Assembly: GCA_019639195.1 (NCBI GenBank)
Contig: JAHBSI010000003.1
Location: forward strand, 310,001-374,000
Reading direction: 5' to 3'
Origin: Acidobacteriota bacterium
GTDB lineage: Bacteria > Acidobacteriota > Blastocatellia > Pyrinomonadales > Pyrinomonadaceae
Length of the DNA: 64,000 bases
The notes under the pieces were generated by a model that saw nothing but the letters and a program-made list of their open reading frames with translations, was not told the DNA's origin and made no database searches. The position numbers and the translations under genes were made by a program. Shown one piece after another: positions 17,991 to 26,887 of the stretch (the first letter of the stretch is position 1; each line of letters opens with the position of its first letter).

Positions 17991-18692
17991 GTGTCAAACA
18001 TAGCACAACTATCAAACATGGGTAAAACCGCAACAGCCGCTGCATTCTATGACCTTGAAGGCACGCTTGTGAGCACGAATCTCGTCCACACGCTTGCCTT
18101 CTACGCCAAACGTCAGCAAGGCGTATGGCAGACGGCAAAGAAAAGTGTTGAGACGCTCGTAAAACTGCCGTTCTTCGGAGTTGCGGATCTTTACTCGCGA
18201 AACGTATTTAACGAGGTGTTCTTCCGAAGTTACGAAGGCCTTTCGCACGATCGCCTGCGTTATTTCTCCGAAGAACTGTTCGAAGAAGTTCTAAAACCTG
18301 CGATCTTTGCAGGCACGCCCGAGCTCATCGCTCAAGGAAAGAAGATCGGTCAGCGGCAGGTCGTGCTGACCGGTGCTTTGGATTTCACGATCGACCGGCT
18401 AATGGATCACCTCGGTATTGACGATTATGTCGCGAATCGCCTCGAGTTCGTCAACGGATATGCGACGGGCCGCGTGCTGCCGCCCGTTATGGCGTCCGCA
18501 ACGAAAGCGAAATGGATCCGCGAATACGCCGAACGAGAGAATGTCAATCTCTCCGAATCTTATGCATATTCCGATTCGATCTCGGACCTGCCGATGCTCT
18601 CGATCGTCGGACATCCGGTGGCGGTGTGTCCAGACTTTAGACTTAAACAGACCGCACGCCAGCACGACTGGGCGGTTCTGGATCTGAAATGA
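17991..18692 (+). CDS. HAD-IB family hydrolase
   Basis: A 233-residue haloacid-dehalogenase phosphatase of subfamily IB (SerB/CicA-like). Motif I reads YDLEGTLV (about residues 20-27), with Glu at the second acidic position instead of the usual Asp. Motif II is the VLTGA stretch near 124, and motif III/IV is the AYSDSISDLPML region near 196. Related enzymes dephosphorylate phosphoserine or lysophosphatidate. The GTG at 17991 is the longest start; an ATG at 18018 just before the conserved core is also possible. Substrate unknown. Confidence 0.85.
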   Translation: MSNIAQLSNMGKTATAAAFYDLEGTLVSTNLVHTLAFYAKRQQGVWQTAKKSVETLVKLPFFGVADLYSRNVFNEVFFRSYEGLSHDRLRYFSEELFEEVLKPAIFAGTPELIAQGKKIGQRQVVLTGALDFTIDRLMDHLGIDDYVANRLEFVNGYATGRVLPPVMASATKAKWIREYAERENVNLSESYAYSDSISDLPMLSIVGHPVAVCPDFRLKQTARQHDWAVLDLK

Positions 18693-18705
18693 CGTTAACT
18701 CATAG

Positions 18706-19290
18706 ATGAAGAATATGTTTCAAAACCTTTTACGGGTTGGATTGATTCTCAGCATTGTAACTCTTGTAGGGTGTTCGGTCGGTAATTCAGCAAAAGAAAC
18801 GGCAACTCAATCGCCCCGGCCGGCAGACCAAGTGCCGAAAACACCGCAATTACCTGACCTAACTTATACAAAAAGCTTCAAAGCGGGGTCGGACATTGGT
18901 TACAAAGAAGGTAAAGATTGGGGCATAGACGGACTTAACGGCTTGCCACAAGAGTCTGTTCTTAGCCACATGGCAAATGGTTGGGCTGAACAGAAAGGAA
19001 AAACAAATGACAATGCTTGGAAGCAAGGTTGGGTCGACGGATTTAAGAATGGATTTGCATCAACTCGTGGTGGCAAGAAAGTTCTCGAAGAAAACCCAAA
19101 CTACGAAAATCTTTCTTTAGAAAACGCAAGGGTTGGGGCCGAACTTTATAACAACACCGAAAAGCATGAGGCAACGATTGTTACGGTAGATAAAGAGGCC
19201 GGTTTGATTTATGTTCGGTATGTGAAAAGCGGTTCCGTTGAACCAAAATCAATCACGGCCCTGAGCAAGACTTGGTTTGTAAAAAGATAA
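18706..19290 (+). CDS. Putative lipoprotein, AT-rich, unknown function
   Basis: A 194-residue protein with an N-terminal lipoprotein signal (hydrophobic residues 8-22, lipobox LVGC with Cys near 23) and a low-complexity linker rich in Pro, Thr and Gln. The mature domain has repeated GYKEGKDWG / [14 protein letters not shown] stretches (about 64-72 and 109-118). I do not recognise it. Base composition is clearly more AT-rich than the HAD gene before it and the LarA-like gene after it, suggesting later acquisition. It lies 13 bp after the HAD stop and 4 bp before the next start. Confidence 0.7.
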   Translation: MKNMFQNLLRVGLILSIVTLVGCSVGNSAKETATQSPRPADQVPKTPQLPDLTYTKSFKAGSDIGYKEGKDWGIDGLNGLPQESVLSHMANGWAEQKGKTNDNAWKQGWVDGFKNGFASTRGGKKVLEENPNYENLSLENARVGAELYNNTEKHEATIVTVDKEAGLIYVRYVKSGSVEPKSITALSKTWFVKR

Positions 19291-19294
19291 TACA

Positions 19295-20896
19295 ATGGCT
19301 CTACAATTACGGCGCAAAACGCACGAATCGATCGTGTATATCGACAAGGACTCGGCTCCGAGGATCATGCCGAATGGCGAGGACTTTATTCTCGAGGACA
19401 TTCCGGTCGGGACGCGGGTCATTTATCCGAATCCGCCGATCAAAGGTTTGCCTAATCGCGAAGCAGCGATCCGCTACGCGTTGAATCATCCGCTTGAGAT
19501 GGAGCCGCTTTACGCCCTTCTCGAGCCGGGAATGCGGGTGACGATCGCGATGGACGATATCTCGCTTCCGCTGCCGCCTATGCAGACGCCTGACCTTCGG
19601 CAAACGATGCTCGAGATCGTGCTCGATATGTGTGCCGCGAACGGAGTTGATGACATTCATCTGATCATCGCTAATTCTCTGCACCGAAAGATGACCGCCT
19701 GGGAAATGAAGCGGATGGTCGGCGCGAAGATCTACGACGAATTCTATCCCGATCGCTATTACAACCACGACGCTGAGGCCGACGATGAACTCGTAACGCT
19801 CGGCCACACTCGGCACAACGAACCACTGCGGGTTAACAAACGTGCGATCGAGAGTGACCTTCTTATCTATCTGAACATCAATCTTGTCCCGATGGACGGC
19901 GGTCATAAATCCGTCGCGGTCGGTTTGTGCGATTACGAATCGCTCCGTTGCCACCACGAGCCGCAAACGATCCGCGATTCGCATTCGTATATGGACCCAC
20001 CGGCGTCGGAGCTGAATCACAAGGTGGTTAGGCTAGGCAAACTCGTTGACGAGAACTGCAAGGTCTTTCATGTCGAGACAGCTCTTAACAACAAGATGTT
20101 CTCGGATGGCTACGACATCCTGACGCGAAACGAAGATGAATTTTCGTTCATGGACAGGATGAAGTGGGAAGCGATGAAGCGGACCTTTTCAAAGATGCCG
20201 CGAGGTGCAAGGCGAAAGATGCTGCATGCGATCCCGGCACAATATGAGCTGATCGGCTGCTATGCGGGACGCACGGAACCTGTTCACGAAAAGATACTCG
20301 AATTGAACTATCGTCAGTACGAGATCCCGGTCAAAGGGCAGTGCGACATAATGATCACGGGCATTCCCGACATTTCGCCATACAACGTGTACTCGGCGTT
20401 GAATCCTTTGCTGGTGCAGGTGATGGCGCTCGGCTATCACTTCAATATGTATCGGAACAAGCCGCTGTTGCGAAAGGGCGGTGTGATGATCATCACGCAT
20501 CCGTGCTTTGATGAGTTCGATCCGAAGTTTCACCCGTCATATATCGAGTTCTTTCACCGCCTGCTGCCGGAGTCGCGCGATGCTTTTTACCTTCGCGAAA
20601 AATACGAGCGTGAGTTTGCTTCGAACCCGGCTTATATCGAAATGTACCGCCGCGGCAATGCGTATCATGGAGCTCATCCGTTCTTTATGTGGTATTGGGG
20701 CGAGAACGGCCGTCAGCACGTCGGCCACGTGATCGTTGCCGGTGCGGAAAACGCCCACGTCCCGGAAATGCTTGGATGGGAACGCGCCGACAATCTGACA
20801 GAAGCGATCGCAATGGCCCGTTCATATATGGGTCGCAATGCTGAGATAACAATGCTTCACCAGCCGATCATCGGTCTCTGCAGTGTTACGGACTAG
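19295..20896 (+). CDS. Lactate racemase-domain (LarA-like) protein
   Basis: A 533-residue protein whose first ~230 residues match the LarA N-terminal fold, which in true lactate racemase holds a nickel-pincer nucleotide cofactor. Counterparts of the LarA active-site elements are visible: DDIS (87-90), ANSLHRK (126-132, catalytic-type His130), and GGHKSVAVG (202-210, Lys205 at the cofactor-attachment position). The C-terminal half is longer than in LarA. The NPN cofactor biosynthesis genes larB, larC and larE are not in this window. It probably catalyses a hydride-transfer racemisation or epimerisation of an unknown 2-hydroxyacid. Confidence 0.8.
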   Translation: MALQLRRKTHESIVYIDKDSAPRIMPNGEDFILEDIPVGTRVIYPNPPIKGLPNREAAIRYALNHPLEMEPLYALLEPGMRVTIAMDDISLPLPPMQTPDLRQTMLEIVLDMCAANGVDDIHLIIANSLHRKMTAWEMKRMVGAKIYDEFYPDRYYNHDAEADDELVTLGHTRHNEPLRVNKRAIESDLLIYLNINLVPMDGGHKSVAVGLCDYESLRCHHEPQTIRDSHSYMDPPASELNHKVVRLGKLVDENCKVFHVETALNNKMFSDGYDILTRNEDEFSFMDRMKWEAMKRTFSKMPRGARRKMLHAIPAQYELIGCYAGRTEPVHEKILELNYRQYEIPVKGQCDIMITGIPDISPYNVYSALNPLLVQVMALGYHFNMYRNKPLLRKGGVMIITHPCFDEFDPKFHPSYIEFFHRLLPESRDAFYLREKYEREFASNPAYIEMYRRGNAYHGAHPFFMWYWGENGRQHVGHVIVAGAENAHVPEMLGWERADNLTEAIAMARSYMGRNAEITMLHQPIIGLCSVTD

Positions 20897-20931
20897 ATGA
20901 CTGGTCAGATGACTGGTCAGTATTGTATACT
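20897..20931 (+). promoter_or_regulatory. Tandem palindromic operators and -10 box of the toxin-antitoxin operon
   Basis: Two adjacent copies of ATGACTGGTCAG (20897-20908 and 20909-20920) each contain the palindrome TGAC-TG-GTCA. A TATACT -10 element follows at 20926-20931. It is only 7 bases before the antitoxin ATG, so the transcript would be leaderless or nearly so. The repeats cover the -35 position, as expected for operators bound by the antitoxin itself. Confidence 0.6.
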
Positions 20932-20938
20932 GTTTTCT

Positions 20939-21169
20939 ATGAAAACTAAAGTGCGAACAATAAGTGCGACGGAATTTAAGGCGAAGTGTCTGAGTATCTT
21001 TGACAATCTGGGGGCCGAAGGCATCGTCGTCGAGAAACGCGGCAAGCCTGTTGCGAAGATCACGCCAATAAGGTCAAAAGACTCTGATTGGATAGGCTCG
21101 ATGAAGGGTGAGATCAAAATACTTGGCGATATTACGTCCACGGGGATCAAATGGGATGCTGAATCTTGA
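20939..21169 (+). CDS. Phd/YefM-family antitoxin
   Basis: A 76-residue antitoxin. The N-terminal half (TISATEFKAKCLSIFDNL...VVEKRGKPVAKITPI) is the Phd/YefM dimerisation and DNA-binding fold; the C-terminal tail would wrap and inhibit the PIN toxin. I use the ATG at 20939 rather than an upstream in-frame ATG at 20897, because the latter would translate the operator repeats and the -10 box. The 3' end overlaps the toxin start by 14 bp. Expected to repress its own promoter through the tandem palindromes just upstream. Confidence 0.88.
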   Translation: MKTKVRTISATEFKAKCLSIFDNLGAEGIVVEKRGKPVAKITPIRSKDSDWIGSMKGEIKILGDITSTGIKWDAES

Positions 21170-21515
21170 TACACACATCCTGATCGCGGGACTTGCAGGC
21201 AGTCTGTCAGATCGGGAGATCAAGATTGTCGAGAACGACAGCATCGCGATCTCAGGGATCGTGCTTTGGGAGATCTCAAAGTTGGTCCAACTTGGCCGAC
21301 TGGCTCTGGATCTCGAGAGTCCCGCATTCAAGCGACTCTTGGCACGCGTGACGATATTTCCGATAACCCTTGAGATCGCCCGTCAAAGCACGGAGCTTGA
21401 TTTTCGCTCCGACCCCGCGGACGAGATCATAGCGGCGACAAGTGTTGTGGAGAACGCTCCGCTTTTGACACGTGATCGAAAGATGCTGAGGTCGCGATTG
21501 GTCCCGCTTGCGTAA
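21156..21515 (+). CDS. PIN-domain toxin (VapC family)
   Basis: A 119-residue PIN ribonuclease toxin paired with the upstream Phd/YefM antitoxin. The acidic active site is visible: D5 in NLDTH, E39 in LWEIS, D89 in DPADE and D107 in LTRDRKM. VapC toxins cleave tRNA or rRNA; the target here is unknown. The start at 21156 is chosen because family members begin directly with the LDTH strand; it overlaps the antitoxin end, giving translational coupling. Confidence 0.88.
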   Translation: MLNLDTHILIAGLAGSLSDREIKIVENDSIAISGIVLWEISKLVQLGRLALDLESPAFKRLLARVTIFPITLEIARQSTELDFRSDPADEIIAATSVVENAPLLTRDRKMLRSRLVPLA

Positions 21516-21560
21516 GCCGCGAAGAGGGATTAGCGCAAGTTAAGAATCGGTGATTCGAGG

Positions 21561-22301
21561 ATGAACGAAAGAAAGGAGCTTTGGGAAGAGATCGGGACGA
21601 GCGAGGCTTATTGGGCCGTCGCGACGCACGATAAGTTTCGCGCGTCGAACCTAAACTCCGACCTGAAGGAAGATTTTCTCGCATCCGGCCGCGAGCACGT
21701 GAATGATGTTTGGCAGACCTTTGAGCGGCTCTTGGGCAACGAGCTGAAACCGACGAGAGCTCTCGACTATGGCTGCGGAGTCGGCCGACTGGTGCTTCCG
21801 CTAGCGGAGCGTTGCGATCACGTGATCGGCGTAGATATTTCGTCGGCAATGCTCCGCGAGGCTGCGAAGAATGCCGAATCGCGTGGGCTTTCGAATATCA
21901 CGCTGCAGACCGTCGATGAATTCATCGCTGACGAAAATGCTGAATACGACTTTGTGCATACCTACATAGTTCTGCAGCACATAAGGCCGGCGATCGGCTA
22001 TGCCATGATCGAAACGATGCTGGATCGATTGAAGGTCGGTGGTCACGCAATGATCCATACGACCTTTGTGGACAAGTCGCCTTTGTTTGGCAGGATCCGT
22101 GCTCGTTTATACAGAGATGTCCCGGGTGTCCACCGTTCGTTAAATTTGATCCGCGGCAGGACTTTGCCATTCGTGCCGGTTTATACGTATGACCTCGAAC
22201 GAGTGAGGTCGATATTCAGAGATCGGCGGCTCGACATTCTCGACGAGAGGGAGATCGACCATAGCGTAGTCGGCAGGATGTTCTTCTTGAAGAGGTCATA
22301 G
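21561..22301 (+). CDS. SAM-dependent methyltransferase, class I
   Basis: A 246-residue Rossmann-fold methyltransferase. Motif I is ALDYGCGVGRL (about 61-71), the acidic ribose-binding residue lies in VIGVDISSAML, and motif III-like FVHTYIVLQHI is near 131-141. The C-terminal part resembles substrate-binding caps of small-molecule methyltransferases. The substrate is unknown. It lies immediately upstream of REP-like repeats and the ElbD-like lipid gene, so a role in lipid or secondary metabolism is possible but not shown. Confidence 0.85.
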   Translation: MNERKELWEEIGTSEAYWAVATHDKFRASNLNSDLKEDFLASGREHVNDVWQTFERLLGNELKPTRALDYGCGVGRLVLPLAERCDHVIGVDISSAMLREAAKNAESRGLSNITLQTVDEFIADENAEYDFVHTYIVLQHIRPAIGYAMIETMLDRLKVGGHAMIHTTFVDKSPLFGRIRARLYRDVPGVHRSLNLIRGRTLPFVPVYTYDLERVRSIFRDRRLDILDEREIDHSVVGRMFFLKRS

Positions 22302-22312
22302 CGGCAAGATGT

Positions 22313-22357
22313 GGACGCAAAGGTTGCGTCCAGTGCGGACAGGAGTGTCCGCGGTCC
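22313..22357. repeat. REP-like palindromic repeat upstream of the ElbD-like gene
   Basis: Two hairpins lie in tandem: GGACGCAA-AGG-TTGCGTCC (22313-22331, perfect) and the REP core GCGGACAGGAGTGTCCGC (22335-22352, arms GCGGACA/TGTCCGC around GGAG), followed by the tail GGTCC (22353-22357). Related GTCC-rich sequence continues to 22373. The core and tail are identical to those in the acyl-CoA synthetase gene at 49.5-51.3 kb, about 27 kb away, so this is a dispersed family. Confidence 0.8.
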
Positions 22358-22388
22358 GGGTGTCCGTGGTCCGGAAGACACGTTTCGT

Positions 22389-25300
22389 ATGAAACTATCA
22401 CCAACAGAAACATTAAAGGGAAAGACGATCTTCTTCATCGGCGGTACAGGGTTTGTCGGTAAAGTGACACTGTCGATGCTGCTCAATAATTTTCCGGAGA
22501 TCGGGAGAGTGTATGCGACGGTTCGTGCTAGAGATGAGAACGAATCGAACACTCGATTCTGGACGAGCATAGTTACATCGCATACCTTTGATCCACTTCG
22601 TGAAAAGTATGGCGAAGGTTTCGAAGACTTTATCCGCGAGAAGGTCGTGCCCGTAAACGGCGATGTCGGCAATGAGTTTCTGGGCCTGGATGAGGCCGAG
22701 GCTCGGCGAATAATGCAGGACACCGACATCATCATAAATGGTGCGGGGAACGTTACGTTCAACCCACCGCTTGAATCTGCTCTGCGGACGAATGTTGTCG
22801 GATCGAACAACATCATCAAACTGGCACGGATGATGAAGAAGCCGCGGCTCGTGCATGTTTCGACGTGTTTTGTTGCCGGCAAGCGCTCCGGTGCGATCTG
22901 GGAAAATGAACCTGTCGTCGGCTATTTTCCGCGAAAGAATGAGCTTGTCGGCACGACATTCGACGTGAACCGCGAAGTTGAGGATTGTGCGCGTCTTAGC
23001 GAACAAGCTCGTCAGGAGGCCGATGACGCGGTGCAGGCGGCAAAGTTTCGCGAACTTGCCCGAAAGCGATTTATTGAGGAAGGCCGCGACCCTGATGATG
23101 AGTCTGAGCTGAAGTCTGCGATCTTTCGCGAACGCAAGATGTGGATCCGCGAGCGGACGACGGAACTCGGTGCCGAGCGCGCGGAATACTGGGGCTGGAC
23201 GAATATCTATACATACTCGAAGTCGCTTGCAGAGCAGATCATCGCTCAGCAGGACGACATTGTTAAATGCCTAGTTCGGCCGAGCATCGTCGAGAGCTCG
23301 GTCGCCTATCCATTCCCCGGCTGGAACGAGGGTTTTACGACAACAGCACCTCTGATCTTGATCGCCCTCCGGGGGCAGCCCGTCATACCGGTCAACGAAA
23401 AACTGATCCTCGATATTATTCCTGTCGATATGGTTGCGGGCGTGATCCTGGGGGCTGCCGTCAGAGCTCTCGTTGATGATGAACCACCGCTTGTCTTTCA
23501 GGCTTCGTCGGGCGACTCGAACCCGAATAATATGAAGCGGATCGTTGGGCTCGTCGGGCTCTATAAGCGTCAGCATTTTACAGAAAAGGAGACCGGAAAC
23601 AAGATCGTCAATCGGCTTGCTGGTGCGGTTGAGGCGACACCTGTTAAGCAAAGGGCATATGAATTGACCTCGGCGCCGATGCTGAACAAACTTGCAAAGC
23701 GTGCTGATGGACTGATGGACCGCGTAACGCCGCGTTGGGGCGGCGGTCGGATCGGCAATATTGTCGCCGACCTCAAGAAATCGACCGAGAATTTCAAGGA
23801 ATCAACACAGGCGACGATGGACGCGTTTGCGATGTTCAAGCCGTTCATGATCGACAACGAATATCTCTATCGGTCGGACCACGTGCGCGAGTTGATCGTC
23901 TCGGTCAAGGAGAAAGAGAAGCATCTTCTGCCGTGGTATCCGGAGAAGCTTGACTGGTACGACTATTGGCTAAAGATCCATTTCCCGGGAATGAGGAAAT
24001 GGGTGCTCCCGACACTTGAAGAAGAGTTGAAGGCAGTTGAAAAGCGGGCGTTCACATACCGCGACCTGCTTGACCTTTTTGATACGTCGGTCAAGCGATT
24101 CTCGACCCGCGTTGCGATGCGGATCGAGCGAGACGGCCGCAAGGAGCAATACACATTCGAGGATGTCAACGAATTGACGCTGCGTGCTGCCGGCTTTTTT
24201 GCGGCAAATGGCATTGAGCCAGGCCAGCGTGTGATCCTATTCTCAAACAATATGCCTGAATGGGGAATGGCATATTTCGGCATCCTGAAAGCTGGGGCGA
24301 CCGCGATCCCGATCGATCCGGCGAGTTCGCTCGATGAGGTGATCAACTTTGCAAGAGCGGGTGAGGCGTCTGCGATCGTGATCTCACGCAAATTACTCGA
24401 TGAGAATAGTGAGATCAGGGACCGTTTAAGCGAGGTATTTGGCGAGGGAGCAAAGGGCAAGAAGAAAGGAGTTGCAGCAGGAGTTCCAAACGTTTGGAGT
24501 TTCGATGAGGTCTTTGAGATCGAGAGTGAACTGGAAGAAGCAAAACGCAACGCGCTTCTCCCGGCAAAGATCGCTTCAAGTTCGGTCGCTTCGTTGATCT
24601 TTACCTCGGGCACGACCGGAACACCAAAAGCCGTAATGCTCACGCATAAGAACTTTGTGAATATGGTGTCGATGCTTTCGAGTGTTCTTGAGATGGATCT
24701 GACCGACGGCGTTCTATCGGTCCTGCCAATGCATCACACATTCGAATTTTCGGCCGGCTTCCTGACACCATTCTCAAACGGCACGCAGATCACGTATCTA
24801 AACGAACTCACAGCGGAAGACCTGACGCGTACCATCGAGAACGGGCATGTTACGGGGATGGTCGGCGTTCCGGCCCTTTGGGAAATGCTGCATCGGCGGA
24901 TAAAAACTCGTCTTCGCGAGCGTGGCGATTGGATCGCCGATCTCGCGGATAACGTCATCGACTTTAATGCTTGGATACGCGACAACACGCCGTTCAATCT
25001 TGGCCCGATCATCTTTTTCCCGATCCATCAAGGAATGGGCGGCAAGATCCGCTATCTGATCTCGGGCGGCTCTGCTCTTAGCGAGAAAGTTCAAAAGGAT
25101 CTGCACGGGCTTGGCTTTACGGTGCTTGAGGGCTACGGCCTGACAGAATCCTCGCCTGTTCTTACAGTGACCAGGCCTGGTAATAAACTTCTGAAAGGAA
25201 GCGTCGGCACACCGTTGCCAGGCGTCGAGGTGCGGATCGAAGATCCGGATGCAACGGGCGTCGGTGAGATAGTTGCTCGCGGTCAGAACGTGATGGCGGG

Positions 25301-26852
25301 CTATTACAAGAACGATGAAGCGACCGAATCCGTACTCCGCGACCGATGGCTGCGCACGGGCGATCTCGGTCGCATCGACGAGGACGGAAATCTGTTCATC
25401 GTTGGACGGTCAAAGGATGTGATCATTGATTCGAACGGAAAGAACATTTATCCGGACGAGATCGAGGACCTTTATTCAAAGTCTCCGAGCATTAAAGAAT
25501 TGAGCGTGGTTGGCCTTCCAGATGCTGATGGCGGCGAGAAGATCGCTGCGCTCGTTGTGCCGGATTATGAGTACGATATTGCATTGTCTCGCACCGAAGT
25601 GAACAAACGTATCGAGGACCATTTCCGTGAGGTGGCGGCCGGCTTGCCTTTCTTTAAGCGTATCAAGGTGATGCATGTCACGCCGTTTGAGCTGCCTCGG
25701 ACAGCTACCAGGAAGGTCAAGCGACCCGAAGTTGTCGCGATGCTCGAAAAGCTCGAGGATCGGGCACGGTCAAAGACGAGATCGATCGTTGAATCAAAAG
25801 GCGATGACAACGTTGCGTGGATACGGAAGGTCGTTGCGACGGTTTCAAACCGCCCGCTAAGTGACGTCTCGATCGACGACAAACTTGCCGATCTTGGATT
25901 CGATTCGCTGATGTTCGTCGAGCTGCAAGCGGCGGTTGAGGATGCGGGCGGCCGCGTGCTGATGCCCGATACGCTGAACGAGGTGCAGACGGTCCGAGAG
26001 CTTTTGACCGTCGTCAACCGCGTTGATAAATCAAAGCGGTTGGTCGGCGAACTCAAAGTCGAGGAGGCAAAGCCCGACGAAGACGACATTTACATTCCAT
26101 CATTGGTGAGACGCGTGGGCAATGCGGTTGTCGATCTTGCGCAGGATACTCTCTATTCCAAAGTGCTCAACACGACAATAGAAGGGCAGAATAACGTACC
26201 CAAACACGTCAACTTTATCGTGACGCCGAATCACGAATCTCACATCGACACGGGCCTGGTGAAGCGGGCTTTGGGCAGCGATGTGGCCGAGCAGACGGTC
26301 GCCGTCGCAGCAGCAGATTATTGGTTTGATACAAAGTACAAGCGGGCGTATATGAACAACTTCACCACGCTTGTACCGATCGAACGCACGGGAAGCCTTC
26401 GGCAGTCGCTCCGGCACGTAACGCGAATCCTTAACGATGGCTACAACGCGCTGATCTTCCCTGAAGGGACACGGTCGGTCACGGGCGACATTGCCGAATT
26501 CAAACCCGTGATCGGCTACCTCGCCTTGAATCAAAAGGTCGGGATCCTGCCAATCTATATTTGGGGCACGTTCGAGGCTTACCCAAAAGGGATGACCATT
26601 CCTGCACGGGCAAGCATTGGGGCAAAGATCGGTGCCAAGGTTGGGGCCTTCCTCTCTTACGAGGAATTGCGGGATATGACCTCGGGCGTTCCAAATGCGG
26701 AGGCATACCGATTGATCGCGGCGAGAGTGCAGCACGAGGTTGAGAATCTTCGCGATGGAACGCGGCAAAGTTTCGATGTTGCCGCTGTTCGGAAAAGATG
26801 GCGAGCAGAGCGTCGCAAAGCCAGGAAGGCTGAACCCGTCATTGATGAATAG
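22389..26852 (+). CDS. Multidomain fatty-acyl reductase / acyl ligase / ACP / acyltransferase (ElbD-like)
   Basis: A 1487-residue lipid enzyme made of four parts. Residues 1-~390 are a NAD(P)-binding fatty-acyl reductase-type domain (GGTGFVG at 18-24, YTYSK at 274-278). About 570-1140 is an adenylate-forming acyl ligase (P-loop TSGTTGTPK at 739-747; YGLTESSP; GRSKDVIIDSNGKNI). About 1120-1210 ends in an acyl-carrier domain with the phosphopantetheine serine at 1173 (LGFDSL). About 1270-1440 is a PlsC acyltransferase (NHESHID, H1282 and D1287; FPEGTRS). The order matches my recollection of the myxobacterial ether-lipid enzyme ElbD, and acidobacteria make ether lipids, so activation, reduction and acyl transfer on a glycerol lipid are plausible. 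I use the ATG at 22389; an earlier in-frame start would translate the REP repeat. Confidence 0.85.
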   Translation: MKLSPTETLKGKTIFFIGGTGFVGKVTLSMLLNNFPEIGRVYATVRARDENESNTRFWTSIVTSHTFDPLREKYGEGFEDFIREKVVPVNGDVGNEFLGLDEAEARRIMQDTDIIINGAGNVTFNPPLESALRTNVVGSNNIIKLARMMKKPRLVHVSTCFVAGKRSGAIWENEPVVGYFPRKNELVGTTFDVNREVEDCARLSEQARQEADDAVQAAKFRELARKRFIEEGRDPDDESELKSAIFRERKMWIRERTTELGAERAEYWGWTNIYTYSKSLAEQIIAQQDDIVKCLVRPSIVESSVAYPFPGWNEGFTTTAPLILIALRGQPVIPVNEKLILDIIPVDMVAGVILGAAVRALVDDEPPLVFQASSGDSNPNNMKRIVGLVGLYKRQHFTEKETGNKIVNRLAGAVEATPVKQRAYELTSAPMLNKLAKRADGLMDRVTPRWGGGRIGNIVADLKKSTENFKESTQATMDAFAMFKPFMIDNEYLYRSDHVRELIVSVKEKEKHLLPWYPEKLDWYDYWLKIHFPGMRKWVLPTLEEELKAVEKRAFTYRDLLDLFDTSVKRFSTRVAMRIERDGRKEQYTFEDVNELTLRAAGFFAANGIEPGQRVILFSNNMPEWGMAYFGILKAGATAIPIDPASSLDEVINFARAGEASAIVISRKLLDENSEIRDRLSEVFGEGAKGKKKGVAAGVPNVWSFDEVFEIESELEEAKRNALLPAKIASSSVASLIFTSGTTGTPKAVMLTHKNFVNMVSMLSSVLEMDLTDGVLSVLPMHHTFEFSAGFLTPFSNGTQITYLNELTAEDLTRTIENGHVTGMVGVPALWEMLHRRIKTRLRERGDWIADLADNVIDFNAWIRDNTPFNLGPIIFFPIHQGMGGKIRYLISGGSALSEKVQKDLHGLGFTVLEGYGLTESSPVLTVTRPGNKLLKGSVGTPLPGVEVRIEDPDATGVGEIVARGQNVMAGYYKNDEATESVLRDRWLRTGDLGRIDEDGNLFIVGRSKDVIIDSNGKNIYPDEIEDLYSKSPSIKELSVVGLPDADGGEKIAALVVPDYEYDIALSRTEVNKRIEDHFREVAAGLPFFKRIKVMHVTPFELPRTATRKVKRPEVVAMLEKLEDRARSKTRSIVESKGDDNVAWIRKVVATVSNRPLSDVSIDDKLADLGFDSLMFVELQAAVEDAGGRVLMPDTLNEVQTVRELLTVVNRVDKSKRLVGELKVEEAKPDEDDIYIPSLVRRVGNAVVDLAQDTLYSKVLNTTIEGQNNVPKHVNFIVTPNHESHIDTGLVKRALGSDVAEQTVAVAAADYWFDTKYKRAYMNNFTTLVPIERTGSLRQSLRHVTRILNDGYNALIFPEGTRSVTGDIAEFKPVIGYLALNQKVGILPIYIWGTFEAYPKGMTIPARASIGAKIGAKVGAFLSYEELRDMTSGVPNAEAYRLIAARVQHEVENLRDGTRQSFDVAAVRKRWRAERRKARKAEPVIDE

Positions 26853-26887
26853 TTTGAAAAAGAATTAGTTTCGGAATATACGGACCA

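Noticed and set aside
22311..22388. N-terminal extension of the ElbD-like protein
   Set aside because: The added residues are a translated REP (SADRSVRGP type) without resemblance to the enzyme family.
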